A DNA stretch of 64,000 nucleotides from DATFQI01 sp963831105 (GTDB lineage Bacteria; Actinomycetota; Thermoleophilia; Solirubrobacterales; Solirubrobacteraceae), in the NCBI GenBank assembly GCA_963831105.1, contig CAWHOS010000003.1, forward strand, positions 1,240,001 to 1,304,000. The letters run 5' to 3'. How positions within the stretch are numbered: position 1 is the first letter of the stretch; each line of letters opens with the position of its first letter. A program made the translations under genes and the position numbers. The notes beneath the pieces were generated by a model. That model saw nothing but the letters and a program-made list of their open reading frames with translations, was not told where the DNA came from and ran no database searches. This document shows, in pieces, positions 1 through 9,422 of this stretch.

Positions 1-433
1 GCTGCGGGTGCCCCTCGTAGTCCTCGGGCATGAGGATCCGGCGCAGGTCCGGATGGCCGTCGAAGACGACGCCGAACATGTCCCAGATCTCGCGCTCCTG
101 GTGGTCGGCGGTCGGCCACTCGGGCGTCACGCTCGGCACGTGCGGGTCGTCGATCGTCACGCGCACCTTGACCGTGATGCGGTCCACGGTGGACATGTCG
201 AGCAGCTCGTAGTGCACGCCGAGGCGCGGCTCCTCGGGGAAGTAGTCCACGCCGTGCACCGAGGCCAGGAAGCCGTAGCCCTTCTCGCGCAGGTGCTCGA
301 GCGTGCCCTGCACGCTCTCGCGCGTGACCGTCAGCGCCGCCTTGTCGCGGAAGTACGTCGTGTCGAGCACGCCGTCCGCGTCGCGGTCGCGCAGCTCCTG
401 GGCGATCAGCTCGAGGCCGGTGGCGTCAGGCAC
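1..433 (-). CDS. nuoC: NADH-quinone oxidoreductase subunit C, 3' end outside window
   Basis: Subunit C (30 kDa type) of respiratory complex I, part of the peripheral arm on the cytoplasmic face of the membrane. Only the first 144 codons lie here; the C-terminus is beyond the left edge. The family signature EREIWDMFGVVFDGHP is at residues 113-128, followed by LRRILMPEDYEGHP. I chose the GTG at 433, which sits inside the final codons of nuoB and gives an 8-base overlap, implying translational coupling in a nuoA-nuoB-nuoC order. nuoD would be expected next, outside the window. Confidence 0.93.
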   Translation of the reverse strand, partial: MPDATGLELIAQELRDRDADGVLDTTYFRDKAALTVTRESVQGTLEHLREKGYGFLASVHGVDYFPEEPRLGVHYELLDMSTVDRITVKVRVTIDDPHVPSVTPEWPTADHQEREIWDMFGVVFDGHPDLRRILMPEDYEGHPQ

Positions 434-1112
434 TCGTGCCCATCCTGCCGCCGCCCGACACGCCGATGGAATGGCCGGCGACCGGATCCGAGGCGGCCGA
501 CTCCAGGACCTCCTCGGTGCCGCGGCCGCCGTAGCGCGTGCGCCAGTCCATGTCGGGGTTGCTCAGGATCGCCGTGCGCAGCTTGAGGATCCCGTGCATG
601 AGCGCCTCGGGACGGGGCGGGCAGCCGGGGACGTGGATGTCGACCGGCATGAACTTGTCGGCCGGCACGATCGCGTAGTTGTTGAAGACGCCCATCGAGG
701 ACGAGCAGGCGCCCATCGCGATCGTCCACTTCGGCTCGAGCATCTGGTCGTAGATGCGCCGCACGACCGGGGCCATCTTGATCGACACGCGGCCCGAGAT
801 GATCATCAGGTCGGCCTGGCGCGGGGAGGCGCGGAAGGCCTCCGAGCCGAAGCGGGCGACGTCCACGCGCGCGCCCACGATGGCCATCATCTCGATCGCG
901 CAGCAGGCGAGCCCGAAGGTGGCCGGGAACATCGCGTTGCCGCGCGCCCAGTTCTGCGCCTTCTCGAGCGTGGTCAGCAGCAGGCTGTCCTCGACGTGCT
1001 TGTCCAGCTCGGGGCCCTCGAGCTCGCCGCGCAGCATCGCGCGGGCCGCGAGCCCTCGCGCGCGGAACTCGCCGTCGGCGCCGTTGCCGAGCTTCTGGCG
1101 CTTCACCTCCAT
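426..1112 (-). CDS. nuoB: NADH-quinone oxidoreductase subunit B
   Basis: Complex I subunit that carries the terminal iron-sulfur cluster N2 next to the quinone site. The cluster ligands are visible: adjacent cysteines in FGLACCAIEM (residues 70-71), the cysteine of GACSSSMGVFNNY (136) and that of VPGCPPRPEA (164). The ATG at 1112 overlaps the end of nuoA by 10 bases. The 228-residue protein has an N-terminal extension of roughly 40 residues (between KRQKLG and LLTTLEK) compared with short bacterial homologues as I recall them. Family assignment is certain; exact start is probable. Confidence 0.96.
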   Translation of the reverse strand: MEVKRQKLGNGADGEFRARGLAARAMLRGELEGPELDKHVEDSLLLTTLEKAQNWARGNAMFPATFGLACCAIEMMAIVGARVDVARFGSEAFRASPRQADLMIISGRVSIKMAPVVRRIYDQMLEPKWTIAMGACSSSMGVFNNYAIVPADKFMPVDIHVPGCPPRPEALMHGILKLRTAILSNPDMDWRTRYGGRGTEEVLESAASDPVAGHSIGVSGGGRMGTSA

Positions 1113-1465
1113 TCGAGCGCCCCCCTTCTCCAGACGTAGACGAACGCGATCATCAGCAGCACGATGAAGACGATCGTCTCCACCAGCGCGAAGGTGCCGA
1201 AGGCGTCGAGCTGGATCGCCACCGGGTAGAGGAAGATCACCTCGATGTCGAAGAGGATGAACAGCATCGCGATCAGGTAGAAGCTGATCCCGAAGCGGAA
1301 GTTCTTCTTGACCTCCGACGGCAGGCCGCACTCGTATGGATCCGCCGTGGCCTCCTGCTTGCGGAAGTTGCGCGGCCCCAGCAACGCGTTGGCGAACGCG
1401 AAGACCAGGCCGAGGATCGTGCCGAGTCCCACGAACACCAGAGCTGGGAGATACGAGCGGATCAC
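1103..1465 (-). CDS. nuoA: NADH-quinone oxidoreductase subunit A
   Basis: Small membrane subunit of complex I, 120 residues with three predicted transmembrane helices (about 5-30, 62-85 and 90-112). Family markers seen are DPYECGLPS around residue 43 in the loop after helix 1 and the acidic FDIEVIFLYP in helix 2. First gene of the nuo operon in this window; nuoB starts within its last codons. The 76 bases upstream, before the convergently unrelated gene at 1542, must hold the operon promoter, but I see no clear -35/-10 pair there. Confidence 0.95.
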   Translation of the reverse strand: MIRSYLPALVFVGLGTILGLVFAFANALLGPRNFRKQEATADPYECGLPSEVKKNFRFGISFYLIAMLFILFDIEVIFLYPVAIQLDAFGTFALVETIVFIVLLMIAFVYVWRRGALEWR

Positions 1466-1541
1466 GGGGTGAGTTGTACCACCTTGTGCGAACTTGTTAC
1501 TTAGTGCGGAATTGCACGTCGGATCGCGGGTGAGCAGGGTG

Positions 1542-1982
1542 TCACAGCCACCCCCCGGCGCGCATCCCGAGAACGGCGACCACGAACGCCGAGGCGGCCA
1601 TGACGCCGAGCTCGCGCCGCATGATCTGGAGGACGATCGCGTGCTGCTCGGACTCGGGCAGCGCGCGCATCGCCTGCGCGTCGGGCAGCTCGCGGGCCTG
1701 CAGGACGGTGTCCGCGGAGGCGAGCCGGAGCTGCTCGGCGAGGAAGGAGACCCCGAGCGGCGTGAGCCCGTAGACGAGGTGCAGCTCGGGCAGGTCCTCC
1801 CCGAGCGCGACCAGGACGAGCCCGTCCGCGGCGGCCAGCACGGTCAGCGCCTGCCCCGCGCGCAGCGCCCGCCAGAACAGCGTGCCGGGCGTCGAGCGCC
1901 ACCACTGCCAGGCGCCGAGCAGCGCGGCGGCGAGGTTGACGGCGACCATCGCGATGCCGATCCCGGCGTGGAGCGCCGTCAC
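1542..1982 (-). CDS. hypothetical membrane protein
   Basis: Unrecognised 146-residue protein with about three hydrophobic segments (residues 5-25, 40-62 and 128-143) and a more polar middle. The GTG start at 1982 overlaps the stop of the flavin reductase gene as GTGA, so it is the last gene of a small operon cupredoxin - flavin reductase - this protein, all on the minus strand and all coupled by 4-base overlaps. That context hints at a redox or membrane accessory role, but nothing in the sequence shows a function. Confidence 0.7.
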   Translation of the reverse strand: MTALHAGIGIAMVAVNLAAALLGAWQWWRSTPGTLFWRALRAGQALTVLAAADGLVLVALGEDLPELHLVYGLTPLGVSFLAEQLRLASADTVLQARELPDAQAMRALPESEQHAIVLQIMRRELGVMAASAFVVAVLGMRAGGWL

Positions 1983-2449
1983 GCCCGGTAGCCCCCGCGG
2001 AACCACAGCAGCGGCCGGCCGTCGCCGGCCTCGGCCGCCTCGACCGCTCCGATGCCGATCGTGTGGTCGCCGCCGTCGACGAGCCGCTCGAGCCGGCAGC
2101 CGACGTAGGCGATCGTGCCGTCGATCACCGGCAGCCCGTCGTGCACCGTGTGCGGGACGCCGGCGAACTTGGCGTCTTCGGGCGCCTTGGAGGCGAACAG
2201 GCGCGCGAGCTCCTCCTGGCCGGCGCCGAGCACGTTGACGCCGAAGCGCTCGGTCTCGCGCACGACCTGCAGCGTGCGCGCCGTGTTGTCGAACGCGACG
2301 AGCAGCAGCAGCGGCTCCAGCGAGAGCGAGGCGACCGCGTTGGCGGTCATCCCGACGGGTCCGGACTCCGCCGTGGCCGTCACGACGGTCACGCCCGTGG
2401 CGAAGTTCCCCATGACGGAGCGGAAGTGGCCGGGGTCGACGGACCTCAT
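1979..2449 (-). CDS. flavin reductase family protein (FMN-binding split barrel)
   Basis: Predicted NAD(P)H:flavin oxidoreductase of the HpaC/DIM6 type, which supplies reduced flavin to a partner monooxygenase or acts on its own. The 156-residue length matches the family. Markers seen are the N-terminal FRSVMGNFATGVTVVTA, VGMTANAVASLSLEPLLLL around residues 32-50, and a C-terminal GRPLLWFRGGY. Starts at ATG 2449, overlapping the upstream cupredoxin stop (2446-2448) by 4 bases. The monooxygenase partner is not evident next door. Confidence 0.85.
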   Translation of the reverse strand: MRSVDPGHFRSVMGNFATGVTVVTATAESGPVGMTANAVASLSLEPLLLLVAFDNTARTLQVVRETERFGVNVLGAGQEELARLFASKAPEDAKFAGVPHTVHDGLPVIDGTIAYVGCRLERLVDGGDHTIGIGAVEAAEAGDGRPLLWFRGGYRA

Positions 2450-2823
2450 CGGACCGTCAGCGTGCCGTACATGCCCAGCTCCTCGTGGTTGCCGAGGATG
2501 CAGACGAGCTTGTAGTCGCCGCGCTCGAGCCGCGCGGAGCCGCTCCCGGAGGCGCCCGGGAGCAGCGTCTTGATCGCCACCACCTCGCGGTCGCCGCGCT
2601 TCACCCTCAGGGTGTGCCCGATCGCGCCGCGGTTGACCGCGCGGAAGGAGACCTCGCCCGGGCGGGCGCGCAGCCGCTGCGGCGCGATCGAGAAGTCGTC
2701 GAGGGTCACTGTCACGCGCGCGTCGCGCACACGCGTGGCTGGAGCGTCGTCGGCGCAACCCGTCCCGCCGGACGCGAGTGCGACGGCGAGCACGAGCCCG
2801 ATGATGTGGCGCGGTCTGGGCAT
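2446..2823 (-). CDS. cupredoxin-like lipoprotein
   Basis: Predicted exported blue-copper protein of 125 residues. The N-terminus has a lipoprotein-type signal ending LASGGTGC, so it should be anchored to the outer face of the membrane. The copper site looks complete: the histidine of GHTLRVKRG plus the C-terminal C-x4-H-x4-M cluster in CILGNHEELGM, followed by a final beta strand YGTLTV. It is divergent from a lipoprotein cytochrome c 37 bp away, suggesting an extracytoplasmic electron-transfer module. ATG 2823 was chosen because it begins the signal peptide; upstream in-frame ATGs fall inside the neighbour's promoter. Confidence 0.8.
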   Translation of the reverse strand: MPRPRHIIGLVLAVALASGGTGCADDAPATRVRDARVTVTLDDFSIAPQRLRARPGEVSFRAVNRGAIGHTLRVKRGDREVVAIKTLLPGASGSGSARLERGDYKLVCILGNHEELGMYGTLTVR

Positions 2824-2860
2824 GAGGCCGGGGCATTGTTCCGTATGCTGTGCGCCGCTC

Positions 2861-3259
2861 ATGCGCCTCCCCACGATCGGAAAGCTCGCCGCGCTGCCGC
2901 TGTGCGCCGCCGCTCTCGCGCTGGCGGGCTGCGGGACGGCGAGCATCGAGCTCGCCGACAACGATCCGGACTACGAGGGCGCGGAGCTGTTCGTGGAGCA
3001 CTGCTCGGGCTGCCACACCTTCTCGGCGGCCGGCACCGAGGGCTCGGCGGCCAAGGTCAATACGCGCGAGAACAAGGACGGCCCGAACTTCGACCAGCGC
3101 AAGGAGACCGAGGAGGACGTCTTGTACGCGATCGAGAACGGCGGCTTCTCGTCGGGCCCGATGCCGCAGAACATCGTCACGGGCGAGGACGCGAAGAAGA
3201 TCGCGGCGTTCATCGCCAAGTACTCGGGCCCGGGCGCGCCCAAGCCGGGCGGCGAGTAG
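2861..3259 (+). CDS. c-type cytochrome lipoprotein
   Basis: Monohaem class I cytochrome c, 132 residues. A lipoprotein signal (LALAGC, mature Cys about 23) anchors it outside the cytoplasm. Haem attachment motif CSGCH is in the 40s to 50s and the likely distal methionine is in SGPMPQN near residue 106. The C-terminal helix KKIAAFIAKYSG is typical of the fold. Possible -10 TATGCT at 2844-2849. Divergent from the cupredoxin gene, so the two may exchange electrons. serS begins 16 bases downstream, so they may be co-transcribed. Confidence 0.88.
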   Translation: MRLPTIGKLAALPLCAAALALAGCGTASIELADNDPDYEGAELFVEHCSGCHTFSAAGTEGSAAKVNTRENKDGPNFDQRKETEEDVLYAIENGGFSSGPMPQNIVTGEDAKKIAAFIAKYSGPGAPKPGGE

Positions 3260-3275
3260 TCCCCCCGCGGCGGCC

Positions 3276-4700
3276 GTGCTCGACCTGAAGGCGATCCGCC
3301 GCGAGCCGGAGCCGGTGCGCGCCGCGCTCGCGCGCCGTCGCGACGGCTCGGAGGCGCGGCTCGACGACGCGCTGGCACTCGACGCGCGCCGGCTGGAGCT
3401 GCTGCCCGAGGTCGAGGCGCTGCGCGCGCGCCAGAACGAGGCGTCGCAGGGCATCGCGAAGGCCAAGAAGGCGGGCGAGGACGCGAGCGGGGCGATCGCC
3501 GAGATGCAGGAGGTCTCGCGCCGGGCCAAGGCGCTCGGCGAGGAGCTCTCGGGCGTCGAGGCCGAGCTGGAGACCGCGCTGGCGTCGCTGCCCAACCCGC
3601 CCGACCCGAGCTCGGCCGACCAGGACACGACGCTGCGCGAGGTCGGCGACGCGACGAAGGCGGGCGCCGACCATCTGGAGCTCGCGGGCGCGCTGATCGA
3701 CATGGAGGCGGGCGCGCGCGTGGCGGGCTCGCGCTTCGCGGTGCTCCGCGGCGATCTCGTGCTGCTCGAGCTGGCGCTGGTGCGCTGGGGGCTGGAGGTG
3801 CTGCGCGGCCACGGCTTCGAGCCGGTGGTCCCACCGGTGCTCGTGCGCGAGGAGGCGCTCTTCGGGACGGGCTTCCTGCCCGACACCGAGCAGCAGATCT
3901 ACCGGCTCGCCGACGACGCCCTGTACCTGGCTGGGACGTCGGAGGTGGCGCTCGCGTCGCTGCACGCCGGCGAGATCCTCGACGAGTCCGCGCTGCCCTT
4001 GAACTACGCGGGCTTCTCTCCCTGCTTCCGGCGCGAGGCGGGCGCCGCGGGCCGCGACACGCGCGGCATGTTCCGCGTGCACCAGTTCGACAAGGTCGAG
4101 ATGTTCTCGTTCGTGCGCGAGGAGGACTCCGCAGCCGAGCACGAGCGGTTGCTCTCGATCGAGGAGGAGCTGCTGCAGGCGCTCGAGATCCCGTACCGCG
4201 TGGTGAACATCGCGGTCGACGACCTGGGGTCGAGCGCCGCCAAGAAGTACGACTGCGAGGCGTGGCTGCCGGGGCAGCAGCGCTACCGCGAGGTCACCTC
4301 GACCTCGAACACGACGGACTTCCAGGCGCGCCGGCTCGGCGTCCGCTACCGGCCGGTCGATGGAGGCAGGCCGCGGTTCGCGCACACGCTCAACGGCACG
4401 GCGGTCACCTGGCGGCACCTGATCGCGATCATCGAGAACGGCCAGCGCGAGGACGGCACGGTCGGCGTCCCCGCCGTGCTGCACCAGTGGGGTGCGCCGG
4501 AGACGCTGCGGGTAGGGGAGGCCGCGATGAGCGAGACCCCGATCACGCCCGACGACCCCGACATCCCGGCCGAGCCGCCGCCGCCCGACGACGGCACCCC
4601 CGAGGTCGACGACCAGCCGCTCGGCCCACCGGCCGATCTGCCCGAGGAGGACGCGCCGCTGCCCGGCCTCCCCGAGCGCGAGCCGCCCGCGGCCGACTGA
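3276..4700 (+). CDS. serS: serine--tRNA ligase with acidic proline-rich tail
   Basis: Class II aminoacyl-tRNA synthetase charging tRNA-Ser; two tRNA-Ser genes are in this window. The N-terminal coiled-coil arm (about residues 28-105) is followed by the catalytic core with motif 2 region FRREAGAAGRDTRGMFRVHQ and motif 3 region LNGTAVTWRHLIAIIENGQ. GTG 3276 gives the usual start LDLKAIRREPE. The core ends near residue 415 (GVPAVLHQW...), after which 57 residues rich in Pro, Asp and Glu continue in frame, ending REPPAAD. That tail begins at an internal ATG (4527) with its own strong ribosome-binding site, so it may also be made as a separate small protein or be a fused former gene. Confidence 0.95.
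   Translation: MLDLKAIRREPEPVRAALARRRDGSEARLDDALALDARRLELLPEVEALRARQNEASQGIAKAKKAGEDASGAIAEMQEVSRRAKALGEELSGVEAELETALASLPNPPDPSSADQDTTLREVGDATKAGADHLELAGALIDMEAGARVAGSRFAVLRGDLVLLELALVRWGLEVLRGHGFEPVVPPVLVREEALFGTGFLPDTEQQIYRLADDALYLAGTSEVALASLHAGEILDESALPLNYAGFSPCFRREAGAAGRDTRGMFRVHQFDKVEMFSFVREEDSAAEHERLLSIEEELLQALEIPYRVVNIAVDDLGSSAAKKYDCEAWLPGQQRYREVTSTSNTTDFQARRLGVRYRPVDGGRPRFAHTLNGTAVTWRHLIAIIENGQREDGTVGVPAVLHQWGAPETLRVGEAAMSETPITPDDPDIPAEPPPPDDGTPEVDDQPLGPPADLPEEDAPLPGLPEREPPAAD
4515..4521 (+). promoter_or_regulatory. internal ribosome-binding site before in-frame ATG 4527
   Basis: GGGGAGG lies 5 bases before the ATG at 4527, inside serS and in the same frame. It is as good a Shine-Dalgarno as any in the window. 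An out-of-frame TAG sits at 4513-4515, where an ancestral serS stop might have been. Translation from 4527 would give a 57-residue acidic, proline-rich peptide. Confidence 0.5.
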
Positions 4701-4791
4701 CAACCGCGACAGCGGGTAATCCCCATGTGAGAGGATGCCCCGCGTTCGAGGGGTCGGGCGCATGTACTCGCAAGGGGGAGGAGCGAGACGG

Positions 4792-5552
<761 letters not shown>

Positions 5553-5556
<4 letters not shown>

Positions 5557-6263
5557 GCCTGCTCGAGGTCTCCGACCTGGAGGCGGGCTACGGCCCCGTG
5601 ACCGTCCTGCGCGGGATCTCCTTCAGCGTGGACGAGGGCCGCATCGTCACGGTCCTGGGGCCGAACGGCGCCGGCAAGACGACCACGCTGCGCGCGCTCT
5701 CCGGCATGGTGCGGCGCGCGGGCCGGATCCACTTCGACGGCAAGGACGTGTCGGGCTACAGCCCGGAGAAGATGGCGCGGCAGTCGGTCGCCCACGTGCC
5801 CGAGGGCCGCGGCACCTTCACCGGGCTGACCGTCGAGGAGAACCTGCGCGTGGGCGCGTACCCGCGCGGCGACAAGCCCGGGATCGCGGAGGACGTCAAG
5901 CGCTGCTTCGGCTACTTCCCGCGCCTCGAGGAGCGGCGCACGCAGCACGCCGGCTCGCTGAGCGGCGGCGAGCAGCAGATGCTCGCGATCGCCCGCGCGA
6001 TGATGCTGCGCCCGCGGCTGATGCTGCTCGACGAGCCCTCGCTCGGCCTGGCGCCGAAGCTCACGCGCGAGCTGTTCGCGATCCTCGAGAAGATCGCCCG
6101 CGAGGAGGGCGTGACGCTGCTGCTGGTCGAGCAGAACGCGAACCTCGTCCTGAAGTTCGCCGACGACGCGCACGTGCTCGAGGCCGGCCGGATCGTGATG
6201 TCCGGCACGGCCAAGGAGATCGAGGCGGACGAGGGCATCCGCCGCTCGTACCTGGGGTTGTGA
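5553..6263 (+). CDS. livF: branched-chain amino acid ABC transporter ATP-binding protein LivF
   Basis: Second ATPase of the Liv importer, 236 residues as is usual. Walker A GPNGAGKTTT, signature LSGGEQQMLAIARAM, Walker B LMLLDEPSLGLAP and switch histidine-equivalent region LLLVEQNANL are all present. The GTG start overlaps the livG stop as GTGA, which argues for coupled translation and one-to-one synthesis of the two ATPases. Confidence 0.95.
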
Positions 6264-6273
6264 GGAGGCCGCC

Positions 6274-7155
6274 GTGGAACGCTTCGTCCAGGTGATCGTC
6301 GACGGGTTGGCGACCGGCTCGCTGTACGGCGCGCTGGCTCTCGCCGTCGTGCTGATCTACCGGTCGACGGGCATCGTCAACTTCGCCCAGGGCGAGCTGG
6401 CGATGTTCAGCACCTTCATCGCGTGGGGCCTGATGCAGGCGGGGCTGCCGCTCGGCGCGGCGCTGCTCGGCGCCCTCGTGCTCTCGTTCGTCGGCGGGAT
6501 GCTGATCGAGCGGCTGGTCATCCGCCCCGTGGAGGGCGGCGAGGTGCTCACGCTCGTGATCGTGACGCTCGGGCTCTACATCCTCGTCAACAGCCTCGCC
6601 GGCTGGATCTGGGGCTTCGGCAATCGCGCGTTCCCGAGCATGTTCGGCGACGGGTCGTTCGACCTCGCGGGGGTGCGGATCTCCGTCGAGTCGATCGGCA
6701 TCGTCGCGGTGCTGATCGCCGTCGTCGGGCTCCTGTTCGCCGTCTTCCAGCGCACGAAGATCGGCCTCGCGATGCGCGCGGTGTCGCTGAACCCGGACTC
6801 GAGCCGGCTCGTCGGCATCTCCGTCGGGCGCACGCTGATGATCGGCTGGGGGATCGCCGCGCTGGTCGGCGCGCTGGCGGGCGCGCTGATCGCCCCGCGC
6901 CTGTTCCTCGACGTGAACTTCATGGGCGGCGTGCTGATCTACTCGTTCGCCGCCGCGACGCTGGGCGGGTTCGACAGCCCGTTCGGCGCGGTGCTGGGCG
7001 GCTGGATCATCGGGATCGCCGAGAACCTCGCCGGCACGTACATCGACTTCATCGGGTCGGACCTGAAGATCCTCGTGCCGCTGATCGCGATCCTCGTCGT
7101 GCTGCTGGTCCGGCCGACCGGCCTGTTCGGATCCGCGGAGGTGGCAAGGGCATGA
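6274..7155 (+). CDS. livH: branched-chain amino acid ABC transporter permease LivH
   Basis: Membrane-spanning permease of the Liv importer, 293 residues with about eight hydrophobic helices. Family motifs include LATGSLYGALALAVVLIYR near the N-terminus and NFAQGELAMFS after it. GTG 6274 is preceded by GAGGAGG, 10 bases after the livF stop. The end overlaps livM as ATGA. Works as a heterodimer with LivM. Confidence 0.94.
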   Translation: MERFVQVIVDGLATGSLYGALALAVVLIYRSTGIVNFAQGELAMFSTFIAWGLMQAGLPLGAALLGALVLSFVGGMLIERLVIRPVEGGEVLTLVIVTLGLYILVNSLAGWIWGFGNRAFPSMFGDGSFDLAGVRISVESIGIVAVLIAVVGLLFAVFQRTKIGLAMRAVSLNPDSSRLVGISVGRTLMIGWGIAALVGALAGALIAPRLFLDVNFMGGVLIYSFAAATLGGFDSPFGAVLGGWIIGIAENLAGTYIDFIGSDLKILVPLIAILVVLLVRPTGLFGSAEVARA

Positions 7156-8147
7156 GCCCGAAGCGGATCCGCATGGCGGGCTGGGGACTCGTGATCGTGC
7201 TCGCCGTGCTGCTGCCGTTCTTCTTCGGCAGCTACCGCGTCGGGCAGTTCACGCAGGCGATGTCGCTCGCGATCGCGGTGCTCGGGCTCAACCTGCTCGT
7301 CGGCTACAGCGGCCAGATCTCGCTCGGCCACGGCGCCTTCTTCGCGCTCGGCGCGTACGCGAGCGCGATCTCGATCGACGACCTCGGCGTGCCCTACCTG
7401 CTCACGCTGCCGCTGGCCGGGCTCGTGTGCGGGCTCGCCGGCTTCCTGGTCGGCCTGCCGGCGCTGCGGCTGCGCGGGCTCTACCTGGCGCTCGTCACGC
7501 TCGGGCTGGCGATCGCGACGCCGCAGATCATCAAGCGCGCCGACGGCCTGACCGGCGGCACGCAGGGCCTGAGCGTCGAGAAGGTCACCGCGCCGGCGTG
7601 GTCGGGTCTGGCGGACGACCAGTGGCTGTACTTCGTCACGCTCGCCGTCGCCGCGGTGATGTTCGTGCTCGCCGCGTTCCTCGTGCGCGGCCGCGTCGGG
7701 CGCGCGCTCGTGGCGATCCGCGAGAACGAGATCGCGGCGCGCACGATGGGAGTCGATCTCGCGCGCTTCAAGACCGGGACGTTCGCGGTCAGCGCCGCGT
7801 ACGCCGGCGTGGGCGGCGCACTGTTCACGCTGCCGATCGGCTTCCTCGCCCCGGAGTCGTTCCCGCTGGCGCTGTCGTTCGCCTTCCTGGCGGCGATCGT
7901 GGTCGGCGGGCTGGCCACGATCGCGGGCGCGCTCTTCGGCGCGCTCTTCATCGAGTTCGTGCCGGTCTACGCGGCGGACGTCGACGAGGCCCTGGCCGGC
8001 GTCATCTACGGCGGCGTGCTGATCCTCTTCATGTACCTGCTGCCGGGCGGCGTGATGGGGCTCATTCGAAAGCTCTCGAGCAGACAGGGGCGGAGGGAAC
8101 GCCCCGAGCGGTTGGTCGTAAGCGAAGGGAAGACCGAGGGGGTCTGA
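7152..8147 (+). CDS. livM: branched-chain amino acid ABC transporter permease LivM
   Basis: Second permease, 331 residues. The conserved stretch LVGYSGQISLGHGAFFALGA is near residue 47 and the cytoplasmic loop RENEIAARTMGVD, which contacts the ATPases in this family, is near 195. Begins inside the livH stop (ATGA). A charged C-terminal tail of about 30 residues (RKLSSRQGRRERPERL...) follows the last helix. Confidence 0.94.
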   Translation: MSPKRIRMAGWGLVIVLAVLLPFFFGSYRVGQFTQAMSLAIAVLGLNLLVGYSGQISLGHGAFFALGAYASAISIDDLGVPYLLTLPLAGLVCGLAGFLVGLPALRLRGLYLALVTLGLAIATPQIIKRADGLTGGTQGLSVEKVTAPAWSGLADDQWLYFVTLAVAAVMFVLAAFLVRGRVGRALVAIRENEIAARTMGVDLARFKTGTFAVSAAYAGVGGALFTLPIGFLAPESFPLALSFAFLAAIVVGGLATIAGALFGALFIEFVPVYAADVDEALAGVIYGGVLILFMYLLPGGVMGLIRKLSSRQGRRERPERLVVSEGKTEGV

Positions 8148-8149
8148 CG

Positions 8150-9403
8150 ATGACTAGGCAGAAGCGGTACGTCGGCTGGGTGGTCGCGCTGCTCGCGCTG
8201 GCGCTGCTCGTGGGCGGGTGCGGGCGCGGCGAGGACGACGCCGGCGGTGGAGGCGGCGGCGGAGGGTCCGACCCCGGCATCACCGACAAGGAGATCAAGC
8301 TCGGCGGCTCCTACCCGTTCAGCGGCCCGGCGTCCGCCTACCGCGCGATCGCCGACGGAGCGAAGGCGCAGTTCGAGTTCGTCAACTCGCAGGGCGGCGT
8401 CGACGGGCGCAAGATCAACTTCCAGACGCTCGACGACGCCTACGAGCCGCCGAAGGCGGTCGCCAACGCGCGCCGGCTGATCGAGCAGGAGCAGGTGTTC
8501 GCGCTCTTCAACACGCTCGGCACCCCCAACAACCTGGCGATCTGGGACTACGTCAACGAGCAGAAGGTCCCGCATGCGTTCGTGGCGACCGGCGCGTCGA
8601 ACTGGGGCTCGGACGTCGCGTCCCACCCGTACACGTCGGGCTGGCAGCCCAACTACGTGACCGAGGCCAAGATCTACGCGGACTACCTCAAGAAGAACAA
8701 GGAGGAAGCCAAGGTCGCCGTGCTCTACCAGAACGACGGGTTCGGCAAGGACCTGCTCGGCGGGTTCGAGAAGGCGATCGAGGGCTCCGGCGTGACGATC
8801 ACCGCGAAGGAGTCCTACGAGGTGACCGACCCGACGATCACCTCGCAGATCCGCAAGCTGGCCGGCTCCGGCGCCGACACGTTCCTGAACATCACGACGC
8901 CGAAGTTCTCCGCGCTGGCGATCGCGACGATCGCCAAGAGCGACTGGAAGCCGCTGCACATCCTCAACAACGTCGGCGCGTCCAAGACGCTCGTGCTCAC
9001 GCCCGTCGGGCTCGAGAACGCCAAGGGGATCGTCTCGGCGACCTACTTCAAGGACCCGGACTCACCGGACTGGACCGACGACGAGGCGATGAAGGAGTAC
9101 AAGGCCGGCATGAAGAAGTTCGCGCCCCGCGCGGACCCGAACGAGTCCTTCTGCGCCTACGGCTGGGCCGCGGCGGGCACGATGGTCGAGGCGCTCAAGA
9201 ACATGAAGGAGCCGACGCGCGACTCGCTGATGGAGTCGATCCGCAGCATCGACACGGAGATCCCGCTGCTGCTGCCGGGGATCAACGTGAAGATGGACGG
9301 CGAGTCCGACGGCTACCCGATCGAGGCGATGCAGATCATGGAGTTCGACGGCGAGAACTGGAAGCTGCAGGGCGACGTGATCGAGGCGTCGGCCGAGAAC
9401 TGA
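8150..9403 (+). CDS. livK: Liv-type substrate-binding lipoprotein
   Basis: Periplasmic-binding-type (type I fold) receptor that delivers substrate to LivHMGF. 417 residues: lipoprotein signal ending LLVGGC, then an octaglycine linker, then the binding domain opening with ITDKEIKLGGSYPFSGP. The exact ligand (leucine, other amino acid, amide or aromatic acid) cannot be read from the sequence. ATG 8150 follows the livM stop by 2 bases. A hairpin at 9406-9422 just after the stop probably ends the operon. Confidence 0.9.
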   Translation: MTRQKRYVGWVVALLALALLVGGCGRGEDDAGGGGGGGGSDPGITDKEIKLGGSYPFSGPASAYRAIADGAKAQFEFVNSQGGVDGRKINFQTLDDAYEPPKAVANARRLIEQEQVFALFNTLGTPNNLAIWDYVNEQKVPHAFVATGASNWGSDVASHPYTSGWQPNYVTEAKIYADYLKKNKEEAKVAVLYQNDGFGKDLLGGFEKAIEGSGVTITAKESYEVTDPTITSQIRKLAGSGADTFLNITTPKFSALAIATIAKSDWKPLHILNNVGASKTLVLTPVGLENAKGIVSATYFKDPDSPDWTDDEAMKEYKAGMKKFAPRADPNESFCAYGWAAAGTMVEALKNMKEPTRDSLMESIRSIDTEIPLLLPGINVKMDGESDGYPIEAMQIMEFDGENWKLQGDVIEASAEN

Positions 9404-9405
9404 CC

Positions 9406-9422
9406 GCGCCGGAGCGCGGCGC
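9406..9422. terminator. hairpin after livK
   Basis: GCGCCG and CGGCGC form a 6-bp stem with a 5-base loop (GAGCG), placed between the convergent ends of livK (9403) and the small gene at 9422. No T-run follows, as is usual in very GC-rich genomes. Confidence 0.45.
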
